Position numbers and translations under genes: made by a program. Source: Hoyosella rhizosphaerae (GTDB lineage Bacteria > Actinomycetota > Actinomycetes > Mycobacteriales > Mycobacteriaceae). From it: 57,359 nt of DNA. Positions within the stretch are counted from its first letter, which is position 1, and each line of letters begins with the position of its first letter. The notes below the pieces were generated by a model. It searched no databases. It saw nothing but the letters and a program-made list of their open reading frames with translations, and was not told where the DNA came from. Of the stretch, positions 28,866 to 36,894 are shown piece after piece. The DNA lies in assembly GCF_014643175.1 (NCBI RefSeq), contig NZ_BMJH01000005.1:1-57359 (forward strand), read 5' to 3'.

Positions 28866-29675
28866 ATGAGTGAATCAGAGTTTGTAAAGTACGCAGTTGA
28901 AGCAGGCGTGGCCACAATCACGTTGGATTCGCCGCACAACAGAAACGCGTTGTCGACAAAGCTCGTCAAGGGTGTACATGACAGCCTGAATGCGGCAGCT
29001 GAAGACGACGATGCGCGTGTGATTGTGCTAACCCACACCGGGGGAACATTCTGCGCAGGCGCAGATCTCTCTGAGGCATCCGAAGTCGATGGACAGCCAC
29101 TTGACCCGCAGAAGGTTGCGCAACTGCGTACCAGCCAAATGCGTGACTTGCTGAAGGCGATCGTCGCTCACCCCAAACCTGTCATCGCGCAAATTGACGG
29201 TCACGTTCGTGCAGGGGGCATGGGTTTGGTCGGTGCGTGCGACCTCGCAGTAGCCGGTCCAAGCTGCACTTTTGCGCTGACCGAAGCGAAATTGGGGCTC
29301 GCGCCATCCATCATCTCGCTGACGTTGTTGCCTAAGCTTTCAGCTAGGGCAGCCGGGCGCTATTTCCTCACGGGGGAGAAGTTTGATGCGCAGGAAGCGC
29401 AGCGCATCGGACTCGTCACAACTGCTGACGACGATGCCGCAGCATCCGTTAAAGCGCTGTGCTCAGAACTTGTGAAGGCATCTCCTCAGGGCTTGGCTGC
29501 GTCCAAATCGCTTACCACCGCTGCGGTTCTAGCGGGGTTCGACGAGCGGGGCGAAGAGCTCGCAGCGATGTCTGCGCGTCTGTTCGCCTCAGAGGAAGCG
29601 CGAGAAGGAATGATTGCATTCCTGCAAAGGCGCACACCACGGTGGGCTGAAGTCGCGGTACGGTCTACCGAGTGA
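28866..29675 (+). CDS. Enoyl-CoA hydratase/isomerase family protein (EchA7-like)
   Basis: Crotonase-fold enzyme, 269 residues from the ATG at 28866 (MSESEFVKYAVEAG), with GAGG 6 nt upstream. An in-frame ATG at 28803 would add 21 residues made of the tandem repeat and seems less likely. Oxyanion-hole segments are GTFCAGADLSEAS and HVRAGGMGLVGACDLA. Of the two catalytic Glu of classical hydratases, the first is replaced (Leu) and the second kept (E140 in LTEAKLG). The usual Gly-rich PGAGG is APSII. A hydratase or related step on the carboxylated acyl-CoA is inferred. Overlaps the TetR gene. Confidence 0.85.
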   Translation: MSESEFVKYAVEAGVATITLDSPHNRNALSTKLVKGVHDSLNAAAEDDDARVIVLTHTGGTFCAGADLSEASEVDGQPLDPQKVAQLRTSQMRDLLKAIVAHPKPVIAQIDGHVRAGGMGLVGACDLAVAGPSCTFALTEAKLGLAPSIISLTLLPKLSARAAGRYFLTGEKFDAQEAQRIGLVTTADDDAAASVKALCSELVKASPQGLAASKSLTTAAVLAGFDERGEELAAMSARLFASEEAREGMIAFLQRRTPRWAEVAVRSTE

Positions 29676-30298
29676 CGATCCGCGAACCGCAGCAGGAGCG
29701 CAGCCGCGCTACACACCAGAGACTGCTTGAAGCAACCATTGAATGCCTCGCCGACCGTGGGTGGTCTGGAACCACGGTCGGAGTGGTGGCACAGCGTGCA
29801 GGTGTGTCGCGCGGCGCGATCCAACATCACTTTCCAACCCGTGAGGACCTCATCACGTCCGCGTTGGAGTTCATGTTCGATCATCGGATGAATGAGGTCC
29901 GCATCGCTGCCGAAGGTCTTCCGTTTGGGCCGCGGCGCGTGGAGTCGGTTGTGGTCCGTCTGGTGGACTACTTCACAGGAGTGTTCTTTAAGGCTGCGCT
30001 CCAGGTGTGGACGGCCGCAGCGGCAGACGCCGCGTTGCGTGAGCGAGTATTGCCGCTTGAGTTGAAGTTCGGACGAAAGATCCACCAGGTTGCGATCGAA
30101 CTTCTTGACGCCGACGACGAAGATCCCACGACGCACCGCCTTGTGCAGGCGACACTTGATCTCGCACGTGGACTTGGGCTCGCCGATGTCCTCACTGACG
30201 ATTCGCGGCGCAGGTCCGAAATCGTGAAAACGTGGGCGGCGCACTTGTCGACAGCTTTGTCCACAGTGGATGAGCCGGAGGTGGCCAACAACTTCTGA
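29672..30298 (+). CDS. TetR-family transcriptional regulator
   Basis: 208 residues with a GTG start overlapping the crotonase stop. The N-terminal TetR helix-turn-helix (about 8-58) shows ERSRATHQRLLEATIECL, TTVGVVAQRAGVSRGAIQHHF and REDLITSALEFM. The C-terminal ligand domain is not specific enough to name. As the last gene of the acyl-CoA cluster, it probably represses that cluster and is released by a pathway acyl-CoA, as AtuR does in the terpene pathway of Pseudomonas. This is inference from position. Confidence 0.9.
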   Translation: MTIREPQQERSRATHQRLLEATIECLADRGWSGTTVGVVAQRAGVSRGAIQHHFPTREDLITSALEFMFDHRMNEVRIAAEGLPFGPRRVESVVVRLVDYFTGVFFKAALQVWTAAAADAALRERVLPLELKFGRKIHQVAIELLDADDEDPTTHRLVQATLDLARGLGLADVLTDDSRRRSEIVKTWAAHLSTALSTVDEPEVANNF

Positions 30299-30333
30299 GC
30301 AGCCGATACCGATCTCCGGTAGCATTTCACCTT

Positions 30334-30897
30334 GTGGACGCGCAACCAGCTAATCCCGGCAGCCACGGGCGATCATGCTTAATTGGGCTTGCAGTGGGGT
30401 TGTTTGCCGCCGTGCTGTTAGTGGGCTGTTCGACGGACGGTGACCAGCCTGAAGCGACCGAGCAGCCGGACGCTACTGAGGTCCGTGTTCCTGGGTTATT
30501 TTTTGGTGAATGCGGCGGTGTCGGAACCGATGAGGTTACTGCGGCAGTGGGCACCGGGGGGCTTAGTCTCGCGGAGCGGAACTCTGTCGGCTGTCGTTGG
30601 GAATCGTCTTTCTTTGGTCCGCGCGCGTCCTTCTCTTGGTACCGTGGCAGCCCGATTGAGCGCGAACGGGCCGTCGTGGAGCTATCCGGACGTGACGTTT
30701 TCGACGTCACAGTCAATAGCCCTGCAGGGGAACTGCACGGTTTCGCTGGCCGCGGTTCGTCAATTTGTGAAGTTTCTATTCAGTCGGAATCAGATTTCTT
30801 TGTTTGGTCTATTGTTTTCACGCAACCATTTTCTGATAGAGAAATGTGCGACCGTGTGCTCAGTTTGGCTGAAATGACGGTGAATCGTGCGCAGTAG
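30334..30897 (+). CDS. DUF3558-like lipoprotein 1
   Basis: 187 residues with a GTG start. A signal peptide (about 10-32) ends in the lipobox LLVGC. The mature part has FFGECGGVGTDEV, NSVGCRWESS, SSICEVSIQ and REMCDRVL, a set of spaced Cys around a single small domain as in DUF3558 lipoproteins of actinobacteria. These are surface lipoproteins of unknown role. It overlaps the next gene by 11 bp; the two are likely a tandem duplication. Confidence 0.75.
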   Translation: MDAQPANPGSHGRSCLIGLAVGLFAAVLLVGCSTDGDQPEATEQPDATEVRVPGLFFGECGGVGTDEVTAAVGTGGLSLAERNSVGCRWESSFFGPRASFSWYRGSPIERERAVVELSGRDVFDVTVNSPAGELHGFAGRGSSICEVSIQSESDFFVWSIVFTQPFSDREMCDRVLSLAEMTVNRAQ

Positions 30898-31465
30898 CAG
30901 GAGGTTGCGTGCAGTTAGCGTCGCGCTGAAGCGGCCAGTCTCAGTGCTATTTTTGTGCTCTTTGCTGGTCTTTCTGGTTTCGTGTGGGGCGGGCGGCCAG
31001 AACGATTCCGGTCCAGTTGGGGTTGACCGAGAAACAGCTACTGATGACGCGGAATTGCGTAACCTGCTTGACGAATGCGAACTTGTTCCGGCCGAGCAGG
31101 TGGTTGAAGTATTTGATGCTCAAGCCCTTACTAATACGTTCTATGGGGCGATCTGTCGATTCGAAATATATGGCGGGCCAATTCCAGTCAGTGTGACAAT
31201 GGCCTGGTTCGAAAAAAGTTCATTGTTCCATGAACGGCGTGAAACAGAGCGGCTTGGATACCCCGTCGAGAACGTAACTGTCGCGGGGCAGGGCGGGTTT
31301 GAGATGCGAGTTCCCGGAGACCCCCTGTCCTGCGGTGTTGCCACTCGAGCCGGGGAAGGCGGGGCCCTGATTTGGTGGGTTCACCCGCACGCTGCAGGCG
31401 GAGGTGTCGACGCCTGCGACGCCGCGATGGCCCTCGGTGAACTCGCCGTTCGCATTCATTTCTGA
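30887..31465 (+). CDS. DUF3558-like lipoprotein 2
   Basis: 192 residues. The GTG start at 30887 overlaps the end of the first lipoprotein gene. A strong AGGAGG at 30899-30904 has no usable in-frame start at normal distance, so the exact start is uncertain. Signal peptide with lipobox FLVSC near residue 33. The mature domain has LLDECELVPAEQVVEVF, GAICRFEIYG, DPLSCGVATR and DACDAAMALGELA, the same Cys pattern as the preceding protein. Function unknown. Confidence 0.72.
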   Translation: MRSSRRLRAVSVALKRPVSVLFLCSLLVFLVSCGAGGQNDSGPVGVDRETATDDAELRNLLDECELVPAEQVVEVFDAQALTNTFYGAICRFEIYGGPIPVSVTMAWFEKSSLFHERRETERLGYPVENVTVAGQGGFEMRVPGDPLSCGVATRAGEGGALIWWVHPHAAGGGVDACDAAMALGELAVRIHF

Positions 31466-31597
31466 CAACCGCTCGCGGGATTCGCCGGGGCGAAACTTCA
31501 TTCGATAAGTGCGCACGGCCTCCGATGAGGACTATCGCTAGTTTTCTAGTAGGGTGTCGGTGAGGGAGTCGCTTACGCGGGATTACTTCCAGCGGCT

Positions 31598-31627
31598 TTG
31601 ACCTGAACGGTCAACTAGATGTATTGT
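31598..31627 (+). promoter_or_regulatory. Candidate str-operon promoter with overlapping palindrome
   Basis: TTGACC (31598-31603) and TATTGT (31622-31627) with an 18-bp spacer form a good -35/-10 pair about 250 bp before rpsL. The -35 is also the left arm of TTGACC-TGAAC-GGTCAA (31598-31614), an inverted repeat that could be an operator. No other supported gene lies in 31466-31792. Confidence 0.45.
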
Positions 31628-31792
31628 TGCCGGTCGTGCCCGATGCATTCGGGGCGAATCGCATGCTTGATATCAGTTTTCTACTTCTTTAGGTCTATTG
31701 AAGTAGCTCAAGTGCGAGCGTAAAACGAGGCGCTTGCACATCTGGTTAAGAATGCGACACTCCCGACCTCGGGGTAAGAGGAACTGGACACC

Positions 31793-31852
31793 ATGTCCGG
31801 TTTCACCCGGAAAAATTTTGAACACGTTCCCGCTCTTGACCAAGAGAGTTAG
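31793..31852 (+). CDS. Possible 19-residue leader peptide upstream of rpsL
   Basis: A short frame, [19 protein letters not shown], ends 23 nt before the rpsL start. AAGAGGAA lies about 10 nt upstream of its ATG. The end of the frame overlaps a CTCTTG-AC-CAAGAG palindrome (31833-31846). It could couple translation to rpsL or act in attenuation. It may equally be chance; composition alone cannot decide in so short a frame. Confidence 0.3.
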   Translation: MSGFTRKNFEHVPALDQES

Positions 31853-31875
31853 AAGCACCAGAGGAAAGCCGGTCT

Positions 31876-32250
31876 ATGCCAACCATTCAGCAGCTGGTCC
31901 GCAAGGGGCGCCGCGACAAGGTCGCTAAGACCAAGACCGCAGCCCTAAAGGGGAGCCCCCAGCGACGCGGTGTGTGCACACGTGTGTACACCACCACCCC
32001 GAAGAAGCCGAACTCAGCGCTACGTAAGGTGGCCCGTGTTCGCCTGACTAGCCAGGTTGAGGTTACGGCTTACATTCCTGGCGAGGGTCACAACCTTCAA
32101 GAGCACTCAATGGTGCTCGTCCGTGGCGGTCGTGTGAAGGACCTTCCGGGTGTCCGTTACAAGATCATCCGCGGTTCCCTAGACACCCAGGGTGTCAAGA
32201 GCCGCAAGCAGGCGCGTAGCCGCTACGGCACCAAGAAGGAGAAGAGCTAA
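31876..32250 (+). CDS. rpsL: Ribosomal protein S12
   Basis: Small-subunit protein at the decoding centre, 124 residues. [14 protein letters not shown] at the N-terminus and [19 protein letters not shown] are diagnostic. K43 and K88, the classical streptomycin-resistance positions, are both Lys, so no resistance mutation is seen. GAGGAAAG precedes the ATG. First gene of the str operon; its TAA overlaps the rpsG ATG. Confidence 0.98.
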   Translation: MPTIQQLVRKGRRDKVAKTKTAALKGSPQRRGVCTRVYTTTPKKPNSALRKVARVRLTSQVEVTAYIPGEGHNLQEHSMVLVRGGRVKDLPGVRYKIIRGSLDTQGVKSRKQARSRYGTKKEKS

Positions 32251-32720
32251 TGCCACGCAAGGGCCCAGCCCCTAAGCGTCCGCTGGTCGCTGACCCCGTC
32301 TACGGTTCACCCCTGGTAACTCAGCTGGTGAACAAGATCCTCCTCGATGGGAAGAAGTCCATCGCTGAAGGAATCGTGTATGACGCACTAGAGCTCGCTC
32401 GTGAGAAGACTGGAACTGATCCTGTCATCACACTGAAGCGTGCCCTCGACAATGTTCGTCCCGCCCTTGAGGTGCGCAGCCGCCGAGTTGGTGGCGCCAC
32501 TTACCAGGTTCCCGTGGACGTACGTCCCGCCAGGGCGACAACTCTGGCAATGCGTTGGCTCGTGACGTACTCACGTGCTCGCCGCGAAAAGACAATGATC
32601 GAGCGTCTTGCGAACGAATTGCTCGACGCAAGTAACGGTCTTGGCGCTGCGGTGAAGCGTCGCGAAGATACCCACAAAATGGCAGACGCCAACAAGGCAT
32701 TCGCGCACTACCGCTGGTGA
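32250..32720 (+). CDS. rpsG: Ribosomal protein S7
   Basis: 156 residues, the normal S7 length. It organises the head of the 30S subunit and also autoregulates the str operon in E. coli. Motifs are [19 protein letters not shown] and [19 protein letters not shown]. One-base overlap with rpsL (TAATG) implies coupled translation. A hairpin follows 6 nt after the stop. Confidence 0.98.
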   Translation: MPRKGPAPKRPLVADPVYGSPLVTQLVNKILLDGKKSIAEGIVYDALELAREKTGTDPVITLKRALDNVRPALEVRSRRVGGATYQVPVDVRPARATTLAMRWLVTYSRARREKTMIERLANELLDASNGLGAAVKRREDTHKMADANKAFAHYRW

Positions 32721-32725
32721 TTCGT

Positions 32726-32758
32726 ACGGGTATCTCGCCGAAATGGTGAGGTACCCGT
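32726..32758 (+). other. Hairpin between rpsG and fusA
   Basis: A 14-bp stem (32726-32739 with 32745-32758, two G-U pairs) with a GAAAT loop begins right after the rpsG stop. There is no T-run. It may be a partial terminator or RNA-processing site that sets different rpsG and fusA levels. The remaining 126 bp before fusA show no gene. Confidence 0.6.
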
Positions 32759-32884
32759 CTACGCGTAGCGCACGACTCGTTACAGTAACCATATGCAGGG
32801 TGCACTACCTGGTGAGAAAACGAGTTTTGCGCACACCACAAGGTATCCGCACATAACGACAAGACACGAGCGGGGAAGATTCCA

Positions 32885-35002
32885 GTGGCACTTGAAGTGC
32901 TGACAGACCTGAACCGGGTCCGCAACATCGGCATCATGGCACACATTGATGCTGGTAAGACCACCACCACCGAGCGGATTCTGTTCTACACCGGTATTAA
33001 CTACAAGATCGGTGAGACGCACGATGGTGCGTCAACCATGGACTGGATGGCACAGGAGCAGGAGCGGGGTATCACGATTACCTCTGCGGCCACCACCTGC
33101 TACTGGGGCGAAAACCAGATCAACATCATCGATACCCCAGGCCACGTCGACTTCACAGTCGAGGTGGAACGATCACTTCGCGTCCTCGACGGCGCAGTGG
33201 CCGTGTTCGACGGTAAAGAAGGCGTTGAGCCGCAGTCCGAGCAAGTGTGGCGTCAGGCTGATAAGTACGACGTCCCGCGCATTTGTTTCGTCAACAAGAT
33301 GGACAAGCTTGGTGCGGACTTCTACTTCACCGTTCAGACGATCAAAGACCGTCTCGGCGCCAAGCCACTAGTCATCCAGCTTCCTATCGGTGCTGAGAAT
33401 GACTTCACCGGCGTTGTTGACCTCATCGAAAACCGCGCCATCATTTGGCACGACAAAGATGCTGACGGCAATGACACTAAGGGTCAGGTATTCGACGTCG
33501 TCGATATTCCTGCCGACCTCGCTGAGAAGGCCGAACAGTACCGGCAAGAACTCATCGAGACCATCGCGGAAACCGATGAGGCGCTTCTTGAGAAGTTCTT
33601 CGGTGGAGAAGAACTCTCCATTGAGGAGATCAAGGGTGCAATCCGGAAGCTGACCATCGCCGGTGAAATCTACCCCGTCATCTGTGGTTCAGCGTTCAAG
33701 AACAAGGGCGTCCAGCCCATGCTTGACGCGGTTATTGACTTCCTTCCATCACCGCTCGATGTTCCTTCCATTGAAGGGCACGTGCCGGACAAGGAAGAAG
33801 AAGTAATCAGCCGGAAGCCAAGCTCGGACGAGCCGTTTGCGGGACTTGCGTTCAAGGTTGCGTCACACCCGTTCTTCGGCAAGCTGACCTACGTTCGCGT
33901 TTACTCCGGCAAACTCGACGCGGGTGCGCCTGTTCTGAACTCGACCAAGGGTCGCAAGGAGCGCGTCGGGAAGCTATTCCAGATGCACTCGAACAAGGAA
34001 AACCCTGTACCGAGCGCATCCGCTGGTCACATCTACGCCTTCATCGGTCTGAAAGACACCACCACAGGGGACACCCTGTGTGACGGTGCTTCTCCGATCA
34101 TCCTTGAGTCGATGTCATTCCCTGATCCTGTGATCGAGGTTGCCATCGAGCCAAAAACGAAGTCTGACCAGGAGAAGCTGGGAACAGCAATCCAGAAGCT
34201 CGCCGAAGAAGACCCCACATTCAAGGTTCACCTTGATGATGAAACGGGTCAGACCGTTATCGGTGGTATGGGCGAGCTTCACCTCGACATCCTTGTAGAC
34301 CGCATGAAGCGTGAATTCAAGGTTGAAGCAAATGTGGGTAAGCCTCAGGTGGCCTACCGTGAAACTATTCGCGGGACAGTCGAGAAGCACGAATACACCC
34401 ACAAAAAGCAAACCGGTGGTTCTGGTCAGTTCGCAAAGATCATCATCAAGCTCGAGCCTTACAAGGGCGAAGATGGTGAGCACTATGCGTTCGCGAATGC
34501 TGTCACCGGTGGGCGTGTTCCGAGGGAGTACATTCCTTCGGTTGACGCCGGCGCACAGGACGCCATGCAGTACGGCGTGCTGGCAGGTTATCCGTTGACT
34601 GACATCAAGGTCACGCTCCTCGACGGTGCGTACCATGAGGTTGACTCTTCGGAAATGGCCTTCAAAATTGCCGGTACCCAGGCCCTCAAGGAAGCTGCGC
34701 GTAAAGCGCATCCAGTGATTCTCGAACCGCTAATGGCGGTCGAAGTCATCACTCCTGAGGACTACATGGGTGATGTTATCGGTGACCTGAACTCCCGCCG
34801 TGGTCAGATTCAGGCCATGGAGGAGCGCAGTGGTGCTCGTGTTGTAAAGGCACTTGTTCCGCTGTCGGAGATGTTCGGCTACGTTGGAGACCTTCGGTCG
34901 AAGACTCAGGGCCGGGCGAATTACTCAATGGTGTTCGATTCCTACGCCGAAGTTCCAGCGAACGTGGCGAAGGAAATCATCGCGAAGGCCACCGGCGAGT
35001 AA
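32885..35002 (+). CDS. fusA: Elongation factor G
   Basis: Translocation GTPase, 705 residues. GTG start with GGGGAAG upstream. G1 [10 protein letters not shown]2 [12 protein letters not shown]3 DTPGHVDF and G4 NKMD are intact; domains II-V follow, ending in a standard C-terminus ([15 protein letters not shown]). It moves tRNA-mRNA on the ribosome. Third gene of the str operon, 164 bp after rpsG. Confidence 0.98.
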   Translation: MALEVLTDLNRVRNIGIMAHIDAGKTTTTERILFYTGINYKIGETHDGASTMDWMAQEQERGITITSAATTCYWGENQINIIDTPGHVDFTVEVERSLRVLDGAVAVFDGKEGVEPQSEQVWRQADKYDVPRICFVNKMDKLGADFYFTVQTIKDRLGAKPLVIQLPIGAENDFTGVVDLIENRAIIWHDKDADGNDTKGQVFDVVDIPADLAEKAEQYRQELIETIAETDEALLEKFFGGEELSIEEIKGAIRKLTIAGEIYPVICGSAFKNKGVQPMLDAVIDFLPSPLDVPSIEGHVPDKEEEVISRKPSSDEPFAGLAFKVASHPFFGKLTYVRVYSGKLDAGAPVLNSTKGRKERVGKLFQMHSNKENPVPSASAGHIYAFIGLKDTTTGDTLCDGASPIILESMSFPDPVIEVAIEPKTKSDQEKLGTAIQKLAEEDPTFKVHLDDETGQTVIGGMGELHLDILVDRMKREFKVEANVGKPQVAYRETIRGTVEKHEYTHKKQTGGSGQFAKIIIKLEPYKGEDGEHYAFANAVTGGRVPREYIPSVDAGAQDAMQYGVLAGYPLTDIKVTLLDGAYHEVDSSEMAFKIAGTQALKEAARKAHPVILEPLMAVEVITPEDYMGDVIGDLNSRRGQIQAMEERSGARVVKALVPLSEMFGYVGDLRSKTQGRANYSMVFDSYAEVPANVAKEIIAKATGE

Positions 35003-35138
35003 TTCACCAACTGCCGACCACAGGTAGTATCTCCGGGAAGCTTCCTAGGGGCCGCTTCTCTAAGGCTCGGCAAGACCAAAACATGAACACCCGTACTGCT
35101 GCAAACTGCAAGCACTAATTAGTCCAGGAGGACATAAA

Positions 35139-36332
35139 GTGGCGAAGGCGAAGTTCGAGCGGAACAAGCCGCACGTCAACATCGGCACCATCGGACACGT
35201 TGACCACGGCAAGACCACGCTCACCGCAGCAATCACCAAGGTTCTGCACGATACCTACCCAGCTCTCAACAAGAGCTTTGCGTTCGACGAGATCGACAAA
35301 GCTCCTGAAGAGAAGCAGCGCGGTATCACCATCAACATCTCGCACGTCGAGTACCAGACGGAAAAGCGTCACTACGCTCACGTCGACGCACCCGGCCACG
35401 CCGACTACATCAAGAACATGATTACCGGCGCAGCGCAGATGGATGGTGCAATCCTCGTGGTTGCCGCAACCGACGGCCCGATGCCTCAGACGCGTGAGCA
35501 CGTCCTGCTCGCACGTCAGGTTGGCGTCCCTTACATCCTTGTTGCCCTGAACAAGAGCGACATGGTTGACGACGAGGAAATCCTCGAACTCGTCGAGATG
35601 GAGGTGCGTGAGCTCCTCTCCTCGCAGGAATTCGACGGTGACAACGCTCCAGTCGTTCAGGTGTCGGCACTTAAGGCACTCGAAGGCGACCCAGAGTGGG
35701 CGAAGAAGATCGTCGAACTCATGGATGCTGTCGACGAGTCCATCCCTGAGCCAGAGCGTGAGACCGAAAAGCCGTTCCTCATGCCAGTTGAGGACGTTTT
35801 CACCATCACCGGTCGTGGCACCGTTGTTACCGGTCGTATCGAGCGTGGCAAGGTCAACGTGAACGAGGAAGTCGAGATCGTCGGCATCCGCGAAAAGTCC
35901 ACCAAGACCACCGTTACCGGTATCGAAATGTTCCGCAAGCTTCTTGACTACGGCGAGGCTGGCGACAACGTCGGTCTGCTTCTCCGCGGTATCAAGCGCG
36001 AAGATGTTGAGCGTGGACAGGTTGTTGTCAAGCCAGGTTCGACAACACCACACACCGAGTTCGAAGGCCAGGCGTACATCCTGTCCAAGGACGAAGGCGG
36101 ACGTCACACCCCGTTCTTCAACAACTACCGTCCTCAGTTCTACTTCCGCACCACCGACGTTACCGGTGTGGTTACTCTTCCTGAGGGCACCGAGATGGTC
36201 ATGCCAGGTGACAACACCGACATGCTCGTCAAGCTAATCCAGCCTGTCGCCATGGATGAGGGCCTCCGCTTCGCGATCCGCGAAGGTGGCCGCACCGTGG
36301 GTGCAGGTCGCGTTACCAAGATCATCAAGTGA
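35139..36332 (+). CDS. tuf: Elongation factor Tu
   Basis: GTPase that delivers aminoacyl-tRNA, 397 residues. GTG start with AGGAGG upstream. [17 protein letters not shown] and NKSD GTPase motifs; C-terminal domains complete to GRVTKIIK. Last gene of the str operon. The 136-bp gap after fusA could hold a separate promoter, as is common for tuf. A long antisense frame over it is a codon-bias shadow. Confidence 0.98.
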   Translation: MAKAKFERNKPHVNIGTIGHVDHGKTTLTAAITKVLHDTYPALNKSFAFDEIDKAPEEKQRGITINISHVEYQTEKRHYAHVDAPGHADYIKNMITGAAQMDGAILVVAATDGPMPQTREHVLLARQVGVPYILVALNKSDMVDDEEILELVEMEVRELLSSQEFDGDNAPVVQVSALKALEGDPEWAKKIVELMDAVDESIPEPERETEKPFLMPVEDVFTITGRGTVVTGRIERGKVNVNEEVEIVGIREKSTKTTVTGIEMFRKLLDYGEAGDNVGLLLRGIKREDVERGQVVVKPGSTTPHTEFEGQAYILSKDEGGRHTPFFNNYRPQFYFRTTDVTGVVTLPEGTEMVMPGDNTDMLVKLIQPVAMDEGLRFAIREGGRTVGAGRVTKIIK

Positions 36333-36358
36333 TCTAGTTTCGCATACAGCACTGTAAG

Positions 36359-36393
36359 AGGCGTCTTCCCAGTCATCTGGGGGGGCGCCTTTT
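36359..36393 (+). terminator. Terminator of the str operon
   Basis: A 14-bp stem (36359-36372 with 36377-36390, three G-U pairs), TCAT loop and TTTT directly after. It lies 26 nt past the tuf stop. It insulates the ribosomal operon from the NRPS gene downstream. Confidence 0.9.
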
Positions 36394-36894
36394 GCGTGCG
36401 AGTGCTGTGATGAACTTCTGAGGTGGCATTGTTTGCATAGTCACAATGAGACAAACACCTCATAGCTATCCGTGACGAAGTCGCCCTCGCATAACGGTCA
36501 ATGGAGGGCGACCTCGAACGTGATTGGAAAACTCGTGGTGATAGCTGGTAAGGCTGTGTCCCACACGATCGTTTAGTGGCGGCTTTGCGGCTCGCAGCCG
36601 CAGGCTTAATGTGCTGTATTCAGCAAATTGCACCTAATACCTGCTGTTGCAAGCCAGGTAGCTACCTAAAGCCACTAAACTGACACACTAGGTCTAGGAA
36701 GTGGAGGACGGTCTCGTGTCGTGAACAAGTGTGGTGCCCTAAGACAGAAGTCTGGGGTCTGAACACCTTTGTGCTGCCAACGTGAGTACGGTGAACGTGG
36801 CAGTGCGCTGTCCGTTGAGCTGTTGCCTCGACAACGAAGTTGTGAGCGGCAGGAAGATGCGTCCCGCTGTTGCGGGTAGAGATGGAGAAACCGC
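36394..36894 (+). promoter_or_regulatory. Palindrome-rich NRPS upstream region
   Basis: About 500 bp with no convincing gene. It holds several inverted repeats: TGAGGT/ACCTCA arms around 36419-36462 with an inner GTTTG/CAAAC; GTCGCCCTC at 36480-36488 with GAGGGCGAC at 36504-36512; TGCGGCT-CGC-AGCCGCA at 36586-36602; and the perfect 12-bp palindrome AGGTAGCTACCT at 36656-36667. The last is a good operator candidate. I could not find a -35/-10 pair I would defend. GGAGA lies just upstream of the NRPS GTG start. Confidence 0.55.

Noticed and set aside
35115-36107. 330-residue open frame on the minus strand over tuf
   Set aside because: It is fully antisense to an obvious EF-Tu gene and is explained by strong codon bias; no RBS and no recognisable domain.
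36702-36890. Possible riboswitch or T-box in the NRPS leader
   Set aside because: I found no conserved core such as a T-box antiterminator; only generic inverted repeats.
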